Notes: a model not told the origin generated them from the sequence alone. Shown: positions 47,970 through 59,000, counted from the stretch's first letter. The stretch is DNA of 64,000 nt from Isoetes taiwanensis (GCA_021234155.1 JAJEKV010000072.1:2664436-2728435), one strand, 5' to 3'. Translations and numbers: made by a program.

Positions 47970-48036
47970 GTCTCACACGTCGCGCCAGGGCAGATAATGA
48001 ACTTCTCAAAATCGGTCTGGGCGCAACGTGTGAGAC
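47970..48036 (+). promoter_or_regulatory. 67-bp hairpin, copy 4 (module B)
   Basis: The outer arms GTCTCACACGTCGCGCC and GGGCGCAACGTGTGAGAC are fully kept, whereas the central 25 bp have changed. Retained arms with a free centre suggest that the arms are the functional part. Confidence 0.82.
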
Positions 48037-48216
48037 CTCGCACCATTTTCTTCACCAAATGACCTCCAGTTTGCTGCAATAGGTTCATTAGTTGTTCTTA
48101 GCATGCTTTAAACCAAAAATCAGCCTTCAAACCCTCAATTGCACCTCCTAATAGGTCAGAATCGCCCAACTCCAGCAAATTCTAGGTCATCCAAAAATTA
48201 GGGTTTTTCCCTTTTC

Positions 48217-48225
48217 TATAAATAG
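48217..48225 (+). promoter_or_regulatory. TATA box of ORF-B
   Basis: TATAAATAG, 122 bp before ATG 48,339 and 180 bp after hairpin copy 4. The downstream leader resembles that of ORF-A, including CTTAGGCGATCTT. Confidence 0.7.
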
Positions 48226-48338
48226 GCCCATCATTTTTCATTTAGCACCCTGCAAGTTTGCTCTCCACTGCTTAGGCGATCTTCCAGCTCCCTGAGGCGC
48301 TTCTGCATCCGTTTGATACTCCTTTCCTTGCTAGATCA

Positions 48339-49865
48339 ATGGCCACTGCTGACTTCAGGCGATGGTACAACGCTAGTGCCCATGCTGCTGAAGCAGATGT
48401 CGATGACATCTTCCGCGTCTTCGGGAAGGAAATTGATATCCAAGCTACGCTGAATGCAACCCCAGCATATAGGCAAGTATTAGCAGAGTTCCAAGCTAGG
48501 GTAGAACCCTCCCTTGTCCGTGTTCCCCCGCGATAGGATACTTTGTTCCCCGCCAATCCTTCAAGCAGCCTTTGGGTGATGTCCCCAACATCGCCAAGTA
48601 CTTAACCAACAAAGCGCCAGAGGGTTACCGACTACATGGTCCTGACAGCTAACAGGACCAAGTACTTCTCCTACACCGCTGCTTTAGCCATTTTCTTATC
48701 CCACCGTGCCGAAAACCCAATGGGGGCAACCTCTATTCCTCCAATGGAGGTGGATCCCATAGCAGTACAGGAAGAAGAGCAGATGTTTTTGCAGTATCAG
48801 CAAGAGCAGGAAGGAGAAGATGATGAAGAAGAGGAGTCCGACGACGATAAGTACACGGAGCTCGACTCAGAGGAGGAACGGCAACAAGCAGAACAGGAGA
48901 TGATGAACTTCGAGCAGAACTGGCAGAACATCAGAGTTGCTCCCCCACTCGGGCTAGGCATCACAAGCCTAGCCCCAATTATCATCAACGGAGAGGAGTA
49001 TTTGCTCCTCAACGACATCCAGAACCTTCCCGAGTGCAGGGAGAGGGAGCTCAGATTGGACGAATTACTCCACCAACTGCGGCAGACCGACATGGACGAC
49101 TTCATCGTCCGGGGAGTCTCAGACTTCCCGCTTCAAGTCAGGGAAGCCGACACCTACACAGGGGAAGCGACTTCCGACATCCAGGCATACAGCAGCATAA
49201 GGCAGGTCATGGAGACCGGAGACCTGCCATCTGAAGAAGAGTTCCTCGCCATTCAGGAACGGATGGGGATCAGAGGCAAGACCACTAGCATCCTGATGCC
49301 GAGTCCCTCAACACCACCCCCAACAAGAGGAGCAGGAATTGACCTCAGGAGAGTCGACTCCACAATTGAAGATTATCGGGAGCTCACAGAGATCGAGGTC
49401 GACGATTATGCAGGGCGGCATAGAGCAGGGGGTCAAACAAGCGGGGAATCATCCGCGACGCACAACGACAGGTCGCTGAGGTACTACCTGCCACTGCTGC
49501 TAGACGGGAGAATAGCGGTGGTACACCGCAAATTCAGCCCCAGGGGCGAGGAAGGAGTGTTCATGCTGATTGCACTCTCAGGCTTCGGCAGGCATGCTCG
49601 AATAGCAGCAAATGTCGACTATGCTGTCCTAGTCAAGAGAGCAATGGCACTCGATCTCTTCGACTTCGCCATACCTCATCGACGGCAGGCGAGATTAGCG
49701 GTGGCCGCGGCCCTCACATCCGACCGCAGAGTGGAGGACTTGACGAGAGCCTTGCAGGGCGGCTCGTCAGCAAGCGTCTTCAGGAACTTGGGTCATACAG
49801 TAGGAACGGCCCAAGTTAAGAAGTTCCTTGAGGACAACCCGTCGTACCGGCAATTTCAAGATTAG
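48339..49865 (+). pseudogene. ORF-B: accessory protein with acidic stretch, frame-broken
   Basis: The frame from ATG 48,339 reads MATADFRRWYNASAHAAEAD and stops at 48,536. A second frame continues with YFVPRQSFKQPLGDVPNIAK, and the main 409-codon frame (48,636-49,865) follows, so one protein of about 500 aa has suffered two slips. Its residues 45-95 are strongly acidic (e.g. EGEDDEEEESDDDK), followed by helix-rich sequence and a conserved-looking C-terminal domain with EGVFMLIALSGFGRHARIA and KKFLEDNPSYRQFQD. I recognise no family. Acidic runs of this kind are typical of histone chaperones, and it sits beside a histone-like ORF with the same promoter module, so a chaperone-like role is an attractive guess only. 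No gag or pol motif is present. Confidence 0.65.
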
Positions 49866-50540
49866 TTAGACTCTTGATCCCGGAGACTTTTTGTACTAAA
49901 ATATTATATAATATATGAATATAATCTCTGTTGCACTTTAAATGTTTTGTTGATGTATTTTTGCCCCACAACTATACCAACAAACATAAACAATGCAAGA
50001 GAACAAGAAAAACTAACCATATAGCCATGAATTACTTGTGTATGCGCTAGAGGCCTAGGCTCGGGGAACGACAACGCCAAGACCTTAGGGAAGAAAGAAC
50101 CGACCAGCACCACCCCCGCAAGGAACCTATTTGAAGATATGGAACCCATGACCCCGTGAGGAGGAGATATCCCGTGATGAGGACGGACCTTGAGAAGATA
50201 AAGGCTCATAGTCGCGACAAGCTGTGAGCTGGTTCGGTGGGCAATGCTCAATTGCCACAAGCATCAGCTCGGAAAACAGGAAGAGACAAGAAGAGGAGCA
50301 AGAGAAGAAGATCCCCCAGCTCGGACTCCTCCGACTCAAGCTCAGAGTCGACCGACCGGAGGAAGAAGAAGATCAGGCCCAGGACCTAACGACGCGAAGG
50401 CAAAGGAACACCAAGAGGGAAGGCAGAGGAACACCCCGTGATGGACGACAAAGAGACACCCGTGGTTTCGATCACCGTAAGAAAGTAGATTCCGCTGGGC
50501 AAATGTATGGAAGGCCCTGAATCGAACAGCTTCGGGGAGA
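49866..50540 (+). other. Spacer and basic, charged region before gag
   Basis: 49,866-50,220 shows no ORF and may hold the ORF-B 3' end. From 50,224 several frames are rich in Arg, Lys, Glu and Gln (e.g. RKRQEEEQEKKIPQL), probably the N-terminal part of gag after frame slips. Confidence 0.4.
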
Positions 50541-51320
50541 ACACGGTGTCGATTAGAAGCAGAGGCATGGCTGGACTAAATGAGTGAGTACGGCAATGCT
50601 TATGGCATGAAGGATAAAGACAAAGGAAGAGTGGCAACAGCCAACTTGAAAGGAGCCGCACGGATTTGGTGGAAGGGTTATGCAAAGGCACATGGCTTAA
50701 GCAGGATGCTTGTAAGTTCGTAAAGTTTGCTAAAGCCTTCAAGCGCCATTACGCCCCGAGGGAACATAAGTCCAAAGATGATGCAAATAGCTTCTACAAG
50801 TTGAAAAGAAAGGCAACAAATCGGTCCAGAATATACAGAGGAATTCATGAGACCGAGGTCAGATGTGCCAAAGTTGGGTGAGAAGCATGCGGTAGAAAGC
50901 TATATTGAGGGGTGAATGAGGAGATCCGCAGTAGTTTTGTGAGGGCAATAAACCCTAAGACAAGATCGTAAGCGTGAGTCCAAGGCTATAAGCTTGCAAG
51001 GGACGGACCTCTAATAGCTGGCAGAGGCAGCAAAGATTTCCGTGACAAAGGCAAGGCGACAGAAGCTATAGCCCTAGGGCAGCCAGTTGTGTCCAAATTT
51101 AGAGCCCCATATGGTGGCAAACTGTGGGAAACAAAGAGGGAGAAGAAAGTGTGTCCTTCAAGGACAAGCAGAGGGGTCAAACTACTCCAAAGCAAAGGCG
51201 ATCCGCTTTGCAAAAGCGATGCCCAAGGAAAAAGAGACAGGAGTGCATAGAAAAGCAGCCTTTTGCTTCGTGTGCTTCCAGCCAAAGCTATAGAACAAAT
51301 GAACCCGCCTTTACGCCATG
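50541..51320 (+). pseudogene. Inner gypsy gag, decayed
   Basis: One frame near 50,595-50,680 reads KDKGRVATANLKGAARIWWK, the capsid block of plant gypsy Gag, and another (50,666-50,881) gives VKFAKAFKRHYAPREHKSK. Near 51,260-51,310 FCFVC and, in another frame, HEC may be the remains of a zinc knuckle. It would form virus-like particles; frame slips prevent that here. Confidence 0.65.
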
Positions 51321-51479
51321 AGTGCAGCTTAGCGGAGTTGGGAGATTGGGACATCCCGGCCCGGACGACGACGGGGCGAGGAAGGCCGCTGACTACATTG
51401 TGGTGAGGTCATATCTTTGCCGCAATAGATACAGAGCAAAAGCAGAGAGCCAAGATAAAGTAATCTCCACAAGAGGGAA

Positions 51480-51835
51480 GGCCAAGGCCAAGTCCTTCAT
51501 AGTCTTGATAGACTCCTGAAGTAGCCATAACTTTGCATCCCCGTAATGGTTCAAATGTTGAAGTTGAAACCGCTAAAGTCAAGCCAAGGCCCGTTGTCTT
51601 AGCAAGTGGTGCAAAGAAGGCGCACGGCGTGCAAGAGAATTAACTTCGACATCGACTTGCCGTGGATTAATATTTAGATGGGGGCAGAAGTAATGGGCAT
51701 TGGCAAGTACGACTTGATCATAGGAATGGAGTACCTTGGACCAGCAGGGCCATTATCGATTGTGGAAAGTTTTAAGGTGACCTTCCCAACACCCGACGGC
51801 AAGATCATCGAGATCACTGTGTAAAGAAGTTGTTC
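51480..51835 (+). pseudogene. Inner gypsy aspartic protease, decayed
   Basis: At 51,490-51,520 the frame reads FIVLIDS, then TGA, then SSHNFA: the catalytic DSG triplet has a stop in place of Gly, one substitution from GGA. Further on, YDLIIGMEYL and VTFPTPDGKIIEIT match the downstream protease fold. Confidence 0.7.
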
Positions 51836-52001
51836 CCATCATGCGCTGCATGACTTCTAAGCGGCCGCTCAAGTGCATCAAGATTTAACAGTGGCATACA
51901 TCTTCAAGCTTGAGATTGACGAGCCTGAAACAGAGGAAAGCAAAGAAGATTGTGGTGCTCGCAAGTTGCCGGGCAAATAGCTCACCTGATCACGGAGTTC
52001 C

Positions 52002-53565
52002 ATGATCTCTTTCCGTGACGAGATCAAGATCAAGCTTCCGCCTTATAGGGGAGTCGAGTGTGAGATAGCACTCGAACCGGGAGCAAAGCCGGCAAGCAAG
52101 GCTCCATACAGAATGACGACGCAGGAGTTGACGGAGCTAAAGAAGCAATTGCAGGAGTTGCTCGACCTAGGCTTCATTAGACCTAGTGTCTCGCCATTTG
52201 GAGCGCCCATTCTCTTTGTAAAGAAGAAGGATGGCAGTTTAAGGATGTGCATAGACTATAGGCAGTTGAACAAGCATACCATTAAGAACAAATATGCGCT
52301 CCCCAGATCAGATGACTTGATGGATCAACTCCAAGGTGCAAGGGTCTTCTCCAAAATCGACTTAAGGTCAGGTTATCATCAGATCAGGATAAAGGAAGAA
52401 GATATCCATAAGACCGCCTTCTAACGGTATGGGCATTATGAGTTCACGGTAATGCCTTTCGGCTTATCGGTCGCCCCCGCGACGTTCATGAGGCTCATGA
52501 ACGACATCTTCAGGGAGTTTTTAGACACCTTTGTGATTGTATTCTTTGATGACATTCTCGGTGTATAGCAGATCCCTTTGAAGAGCACGCATAACACTTA
52601 AGGAGAGTGCTAGAGAAGTTGAAGAGGCACCGTTGTACGCCAAGTTGTCGGCGTCACTTCAAGAATCCGAGAAGGTGGAATACCTTGGTCATGTGATCTC
52701 GCCAGAAGGAATCTCGACGGATCCCCGCCAAGATTGAAGCCGCCATTCGCTGGGTCGGCGCCAAAAGAATGTGCATGAAGTCAGAAGTTTTCGGCTTAGC
52801 AGGGTAGTACCACAGAAGTTCGTGGGAAGAACTTCGCTAAGATAGCGCCCCGCTAACGCATTTGACGAGGGCGGAGAAAGTGAAAGATTGGGCAGAGCAT
52901 TGGCACAAGAAAGCCCAAGCAGGGTTTGAATTATTGAAGGAAGCTTTAACAACCGCCCCAGTCTTAACCCTGCCGGACCCAGAGAAAGACAAGCTTGTAG
53001 CGACAGACGCAAGTAAGATAGCTACAGTGCAAAGGTTTCATGCAAGAAGAGCGCGGTGGTAGCGTGATGATTCCGTGAAGATGAACGACGCCGAAACGCG
53101 CTACCCCACCCACGATCAGGAATTGCTTGCGGTTGTCATGGCATTAAGAATTTGGAGGCACTATCTTTTGGGAAGGAAGTTCCAGTTGGATACAGACCAT
53201 CGAGCCTCCAAGATATATTCACGCGAACCACACCTCAACCCGAGGCGAGAAGGTGGATGGAGTTCCTTGAAGAGTATGACTTTGTTATAGTCTACAAGCC
53301 GTGGAAGCTCAATGTGGTAGCGGATGCTTTCAAGGCATCCCCGACACCTAGAGTGCATTGCAATGCAATTTCGACGCCTCCAAATGACTTTGGTAAGAAG
53401 GTTGAAGAGTCCTTGCCAACGGATGTGGATTTCAAGGAAGTATGGGCAAGCTCTCTAAGGAGGCTAGAACAGATAAGGAGCGGGAAGCCTTTAAACATTA
53501 TAAGAAGGAAGGCAACCCGTTATACCATAAGAACAAGTTGTAGCGCACCGAATCATCGTGTGTAA
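52002..53565 (+). pseudogene. Inner gypsy reverse transcriptase and RNase H, decayed
   Basis: RT blocks: [54 protein letters not shown] (52,160-52,400), then after a [23 protein letters not shown] and [11 protein letters not shown] (about 52,535, the active site, FFDD where YxDD is usual). RNase H blocks: EAETRYPTHDQELLAVV-like at 53,080-53,130 and WRHYLLGRKFQLDTD (53,155-53,200), then VYKPWKLNVVADAF. At least six frame breaks. The old gypsy at 37.8 kb has equivalent blocks. Confidence 0.88.
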
Positions 53566-53569
53566 GGAA

Positions 53570-54940
53570 ATTGATCCTCCATGACACGCGACAACAGCCC
53601 AATAGCTGGCCATGCGGGATTCATGAAAACATATTTCAAAAGCAGCAGCCTATTATTGGCCAGGAATGAAGAAGCAAGTAGCTCGCTACATCAAGGAATG
53701 CCAGCTATGTCGCCAGACAAAGGCGAATGAACAGCGGAATTCCGTGGGCCTTAGAGCCATTAGCTGTGCCAAACGCTAAGTGGGAGGTGATCAGCATGGA
53801 TTTCATCATGTGACTCCCAAGGACCATAAGAGGGAAAGATGCTTTGATGGTAGTAGTTCCATAAGTTGTCGAAAATGGCACATTTTGTGCCTTGCGTGAC
53901 CACGATACGGGTTATGGATACAAATAAGCTCTTCACCAAAGAGATCTTCGTGCTTCATGGCATGCCAAGGGAGATTATTCCCGACATGGGGATCCGGTTC
54001 ATGAGCCTTTTGGCAAGACCTCTTTGCGTAACCATTCAGACAAAGCTATCCATGAGCACGCATATCATCCTCGACGGATGGCCAAACGGAGCGGACCAAC
54101 AGATTTTAGAAGACATGCTACTAAACTATGTCCGAATAAGCAAGGTATGTGGGAAGAATTTATTCACTTGGTGGAGTTTGCATACAATAGCACCAAGCAG
54201 AATCATCCCAAATGTCGCCATTTATGATCAATTACGGCTATCGGTGTCTAACTCCGCACACTTGGCACAACCCCCGTCAAAAGTGGAAGTTTCAAGTAGC
54301 AGATGTTGGCCGATATGCAGCAGCTTTTGTGGAAGAAGTTCGAGGGTATTTGCTAGCAGCAAGAAGTCGATTGTAAGAGCATCGGCCGACAAGCATCGAA
54401 CAAAGAAGAGAGTTCAAAGTTGGAGATGATGTTTGGCTCAAGATCAAGGTGAAGCAGCGAAGCTCGGAATCGGAATTGCAAGAAGCTTGCTCCAAGGTGG
54501 GTCGGACCTTCAGAATAGTCAAGAGAGTAGGTAATCAATCCTACAAGCTAGACTTGCCAAAGACACCTAAAGATTCATAAGGTCTTCCACGTGAGTTTGT
54601 TGAAGAAGCACACTCCAAATCCGCATTTAAGTCTTTGGACTCTCCAACGTTGTTGGAAATGACGGAGGAGCAACCTGGAAATAGTTCCGAATTGATTCTT
54701 GATAAAGCTTTCAAGAAAACGAGGAGATCAGTAATTCCTCCAAGATTTGGTCAAGTGGAAACACTTACGCTGGAAGACGACATACGGGTACTTAAGAAAG
54801 ATTTAGTGAAGCAAAGTACCCACAGCTTTATAGAGCAATGGGACGGCAAGGTCATCTTCAAGAAATCGCCCGTGCATGTTGATTTGTGTAGATTAATTCT
54901 ATGTATAGTTAAGATTAATTCACGATGCAACCTATGCTAG
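53570..54940 (+). pseudogene. Inner gypsy integrase and C-terminal region, decayed
   Basis: Frames contain CQLCRQTKANE-like zinc-domain remains (53,700), LSKMAHFVPC and KEIFVLHGMPREIIPD (53,860-53,985, catalytic core), WEEFIHLVEFAYNSTKQNHP (54,150-54,210) and VGDDVWLKIKVKQRSS (54,425-54,470, C-terminal domain). The tail near 54,650 includes SPTLLEMTEEQPGN, nearly the same as SPTLSQMTEEQ in the old gypsy at 58,610. No chromodomain is evident. It would insert the element DNA into chromosomes; the broken frame rules that out here. Confidence 0.85.
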
Positions 54941-55740
54941 GTATGGGTCGATGCGCTAGATCGATGATGAGACCACTACGGTGATCTCTAGGGCGTGGTG
55001 TAATGTCAATGTAGGCATGACCGCATTTCCGCTTGGGCGAGTGGAAGGTAGACTAGAAAGTCTACTTCTGTCCCACGGAAGTAGACGACCTCGAGAGAAA
55101 GGAGGTCATGAAGGAATGCACTGGTAGGAAAAGCACCTCTAGCCCCATATATGCTTTGATAGGAGGAATCAGGCCTTCACGCCCCATATACGGGAAGGAC
55201 CTATCCTCCACGCTGGACAACTAGGGTGTAGGCATGAGCGGCATATAGGCATATAGGCGCTGTCTCCTCGGCCATAATGGAAGATTCACCCTCTTCCTAC
55301 GCTGGGAGATTAGCCATGCATCCATGTAGATAGGTGGGTTGGTCACCATATAACCAAAATTTTATTAATAATTAAAATGGTACTAACGTAGTGTCGACCT
55401 GCAGGCCAATAGAGCGCTCCGGAGGGCAAGAAGGTCGAGCTACGAAGACTTGCAACACAAATTTTGTTGGAATGTGTTGCAAGGAATGAAGAGTACCTCG
55501 GACGTTAATTTTAATTTGATAAACTTAATTGTCATGTTAAGTGAATTATTGCATGATGTTATGAATTGATAAGTTATTTCATAATATAACGGCGTGATAA
55601 TGTCCTAAAAATATTACCTTAAGGTAATCTTAATAAATGTGTAAGTATTATAGTAGTTATAGTATGCATCAGGTTGATTGCAGGTTAAGATGATCCCAAG
55701 GTGGGGAGACCCACGATGCTGCGGACAGCATCATTTCAAG
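54941..55740 (+). other. Inner gypsy 3' untranslated region
   Basis: No ORF. It contains alternative small hairpins: GTCTACTTC with GAAGTAGAC near 55,056-55,084, and GTAGACT with AGTCTAC just before, sharing the same segment. Motifs ATAGGCATATAGGC are repeated near 55,240. It ends in the polypurine tract. Confidence 0.6.
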
Positions 55741-55750
55741 GTGGGGAGAA
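55741..55750 (+). other. Inner gypsy polypurine tract
   Basis: AAGGTGGGGAGAA ends exactly at the TG of the 3' LTR. A near copy, CCCAAGGTGGGGAGACC, lies about 50 bp earlier (55,697) and may be a second tract. Confidence 0.85.
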
Positions 55751-57415
55751 TGTGACGTTACAGGACAGTATACGGTCCCAGGACGTATACTGTACTGCCT
55801 CGTCACGCGTACACGCCACTCCGACTGACGTGCACGCTAACGTGTAGCCAGGTGGGTAGCCCTAGGGGGCAACGTGCCAGGAATATGTGCAACTATTAAT
55901 GTGCACATTTTCCAATATACACATTAATGTGGGCACACATTTCCATGTGGACACTTGATGCCAAGTGGGCCACACCCATAGGTGCAATTAATGTGCACAT
56001 TTTCCAATGTACACATTAATGTGGGCACACATTTCCATGTGGGCACATTTTGCCACCTAGCCATTAAAGGCAAGTGGGCCCATTTCCAATTATCCCACAT
56101 GCCTAAAGGGGATAATTGGAAACCCTAGCCACCCCCTTGTCTATTAAGGGAGGGAAACCCTAACTTGCCCAATTTTCATTTCTAGGGTTTTGAACCCTCG
56201 CTTTGGCTGCCTCAACACCAAAACCGCCCCCGCATCGCCCGAGAGAATTGCACCATTAGTTTCCCCGATTCGAAAAGCTTCCAGCCAGGATGGTCGAGCT
56301 CAGTCGAGGAGCCACTCAAGGATCAGGTATTTGGTTAATTAGATAGTCTAAACCCTAATTCAGTCCATAGAATCAAAGAGGTTTAGCCTATTAAATTGCC
56401 CATAGCAGCCTTCTAGATCTTTAGATACCAGCCTCTAACTAAAGAACCTAACTCTATGATGTAGATTAGATATAGTTCTTTAGTTCTTCTGTGATGTATA
56501 TGGATGATGTATCTCTATGAACTCCTTGTATTGGGAAGGGGGTAGAGACCTAAAGCTTGGTAGTAGATGCTCATAGAGTAGCCTCTCTAGCACACTATAG
56601 ATTCGCCTGTGGTACAAGAACCACACCTGGTTGTGGGTGAAGGGGCCAGACTGGCTAAGAAGGAGGTTCGTGTCCTGACTCTTGAACGATCCCTCTGGTG
56701 TGTAAGGCCTATCAGGGATCATTGTGACTAGGTCTAATGGCTCACCACCGAAAAGTGCGGGTGAGGCATGGACTGACACCGAAGCGGAAGTGGTGTACAC
56801 CTTCCAGTGGGTTTAGAATCACGGGCAAAGTGGCCCTCTAGTCACCTTGAGTCAAGATGTAGATCTCTGGAGGGAGTGATCCCTTCCTGCCCCATCGGAA
56901 CTGGGAGGATGAAACCCAGGAATAGCCCTTTTGGCTATGCATCCGGCGGGCTACAGTCAGGTCCCGACACTTTTCAGCCTACTCGCAAAGTGTGCAATGT
57001 GAGGGGCGGATGGAGTGGACAACCCTATGCCATGTTCATATGCCACCCAAATCCATTGCCATGAATTTCGTCCCCAAGGAACGAACTCGAGACCCAAGCC
57101 GCCGGGCCATCCCCATGAGTCTGAGCCTTGGGTAGAACTCCCCATATGTATTGTGCTCACCTTGTTTATGCAGATAGGATGGACCACCCTTCGAGGTGGA
57201 TATGTGCTTATGTTATATACTGACATGTATGTTTACGCTTCCGCAGCTAGGTAGGCCCTGAGGGAGACGGGGTAAAATGACCCCTTCACTCTTCCCACTG
57301 GAACCAGTCACGGTTGCAGTGTTATGTGGAGGGCCCTGTATCGGCATGGAGCTGGTATGGGGGATGAACTCCTGTTATACGGTGAGTGCGCCGTATACGA
57401 GTAGGGGACGTCACA
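55751..57415 (+). repeat. Inner gypsy 3' LTR
   Basis: 1665 bp, TGTGACG to CGTCACA. It matches the 5' LTR over most of its length, with many one- to four-base indels and a divergent first 80 bp. TATACGGTCCCAGGACGTATA near its start is a strong inverted repeat, and GTATAC motifs recur near its end. Confidence 0.92.
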
Positions 57416-57420
57416 CACTC

Positions 57421-57904
57421 CTGCTCCCTCTAAGTCAGCAATGATATTGTCAAAGGTTTGAAAAAACTCATTGACATTGTCTTTATCATGAAACCTTAGC
57501 CTTCTCATTTCATTTTCAAGCACATCGATTTGTGAGGAGGTTTTCTCCTCATAATTAAGGAGCATATAACTCCACATCTCGCTAGGATGCAATCCTCTTA
57601 TAATTAATGAGTTTACCTTACTCATTATAATCCCTTGAGCCTCTCTTAGTTTTGCCACATCTACTGTGCCTCCTCCTTTTGTTGCTTTGGTGCTAGCTTC
57701 TGCCTCAGCTCCTTTTACTGAGCTCGAGCTTCCTTCAGCAGCAACCTCAGAGAATCTGCTCTTAGGTTCAACAATATCCCATAGCCCTTCTACTTGCAAT
57801 ACATGCTTGATCTTTTCTTTCCAAACTTGGAATCCTGAATCCCCCTTGAAGACATCAATGGCACTCAACAGGCCTGCACCAAATCTGCTTGCCATTTGTC
57901 TCAA
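57421..57904 (-). pseudogene. Copia gag, 5' part
   Basis: Minus frame starting MRQMASRFGAGLLSAIDVFK includes YQVWKEKIKHVL-like text, IIMSKVNSLIIRGLHPSEMW and RRLRFHDKDNVNEFFQTFDN, the standard copia gag capsid. It is interrupted after DLEGAGV by the gypsy element and resumes at 44,044. Confidence 0.88.
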
Positions 57905-57908
57905 CCTA

Positions 57909-57920
57909 GCTCTGATACCA
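57909..57920 (-). other. Copia primer-binding site
   Basis: On the minus strand TGGTATCAGAGC, a perfect match to the initiator-Met tRNA complement, lies one base inside the 5' LTR. Confidence 0.93.
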
Positions 57921-57921
57921 C

Positions 57922-58495
57922 TGTTAGAAATAAGCAGTGAATAGAACCAATATCATGTAACAATGTTAGATTTTCTTGGATTGATAATCATCTATGTGTA
58001 AGAAACACCTCAATCTAATAGCATAAGATGATTTTACATTCAACTCAACAAAAAACCAATTGTATAACACTAGCCAAGTCACTTCTTCAACTTATCATTA
58101 ACATTGGCAATTATGACCATTGGAAATAATCTTAGCATTACTGTTCATATGAGATCGATGAGGATACTGTAACTTCAAACTTCAAATAGGTCATTCAATT
58201 TCAAATCGATTCATACCTGCTTCACGATTGCTCCTGCTAATTTCCAATGAATGCTCAACCTCTGTATTACATCTTTATTTATCTTTGCAGTCCGACGGTC
58301 AAGCCAGACCGCCGATTGGCTCTTCATGTCTTCGTCATACTGAATCGATTCATTTGAACCGAAATTGGCTCCATTGACAGGTGCTTTAGGTGCTCAAACT
58401 TCTTAGGTGCTTTAGGTGCTTTAGGTGCTATCTCAACTTTGTCACCGAATTTCCTTGAATATTTTCCCATCTCAATTATGGCATGAATTCTAACA
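57922..58495 (-). repeat. Copia 5' LTR (right copy)
   Basis: 574 bp, same ends and sequence as the left LTR apart from a few substitutions and short indels in the TTAGGTGCT repeats and poly-A/T runs. Followed by the target duplicate CTTTT. Confidence 0.92.
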
Positions 58496-59000
58496 CTTTT
58501 GAGATTATTGAAAAGGCAGATACTCAATCTCCTCACACATCTTAAATTTCATAAGATGTTTCATCTAAGCCTTTTAAAAAAATATAAACCTAATCTGGAA
58601 GAAATCATGGAATCTCCAACATTATCGCAAATGACAGAGGAACAATTAAAAATAGTTTCTGAAGCTCTTCTTTATAGAGCTTATATAAACAGGCAAGGAA
58701 AACCTAAATATTGTAGTATTTGGTTAAATGGAAATAACTTCCCATAGAGGATCCTACTTGGGTTCTCAAAATGGATATAGATAAGACATATCCGCAGGAT
58801 CATATAAACCAAAGAACTGGATTCCTGCAAAACCCTCACCGCTAAGAACCCATCCAAAATAGAAAAACCAAGAAAACCCAGATCTGGACTGCACAAAAAC
58901 TCTGGTCGAAAAAATATTTCTTGAACCACATCCAAGAAGGCTTAGTGGGAACCAGTCGCTGGCAGCAGTGGCCGAATCCAAGCCGAAGGAAGAGCCCTAC
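58496..59000 (+). mobile_element. Old Ty3/gypsy remnant, right part
   Basis: After CTTTT the integrase tail of the outer gypsy resumes (FEIIEKADTQS), then FHKMFHLSLLKKYKPNLEEI and SPTLSQMTEEQ, matching the inner gypsy near 54,520-54,680. This confirms that the copia element split one gypsy pol. The 3' LTR was not identified; the right limit is approximate. Confidence 0.75.

Larger units (their letters stand above)
44045..57415 (+). mobile_element. 13.4-kb Ty3/gypsy retrotransposon carrying a histone H3-like gene
   Basis: Two LTRs of about 1.66 kb (44,045-45,706 and 55,751-57,415) end in CGTCACA, and the right one starts TGTGACG. A 5-bp target duplication CACTC flanks the element. The PBS is at 45,708 and the PPT at 55,741. 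Internal order: promoter module A, ORF-A (histone H3-like), promoter module B, ORF-B (acidic protein), gag, protease, RT, RNase H, integrase. RT, RNase H and integrase blocks place it in Ty3/gypsy; no convincing chromodomain was found. Many one-base slips inactivate pol and both extra ORFs. Upstream accessory ORFs are known in some plant gypsy lineages such as Ogre, but a histone there is unexpected. Confidence 0.92.
39644..58495 (-). mobile_element. Ty1/copia LTR retrotransposon, minus strand, interrupted
   Basis: LTRs at 39,644-40,221 and 57,922-58,495 are near identical and share TGTTAGAA and TTCTAACA ends. The 5-bp target duplication CTTTT lies at 39,639-39,643 and 58,496-58,500. A primer-binding site and polypurine tract sit at the expected inner edges. 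Coding order on the minus strand is gag, protease, integrase, RT, RNase H, as in Ty1/copia. The element without its insertion is about 5.5 kb. Gag is split by the 13.4-kb gypsy insertion at 44,045-57,415. Frame slips and stops make it inactive. It landed in an older gypsy pol. Confidence 0.93.

Noticed and set aside
54430-54940. Chromodomain at the end of the inner gypsy integrase
   Set aside because: The tail after the integrase lacks the aromatic cage and WKG-type motifs of chromodomains; only unrelated charged sequence is visible.
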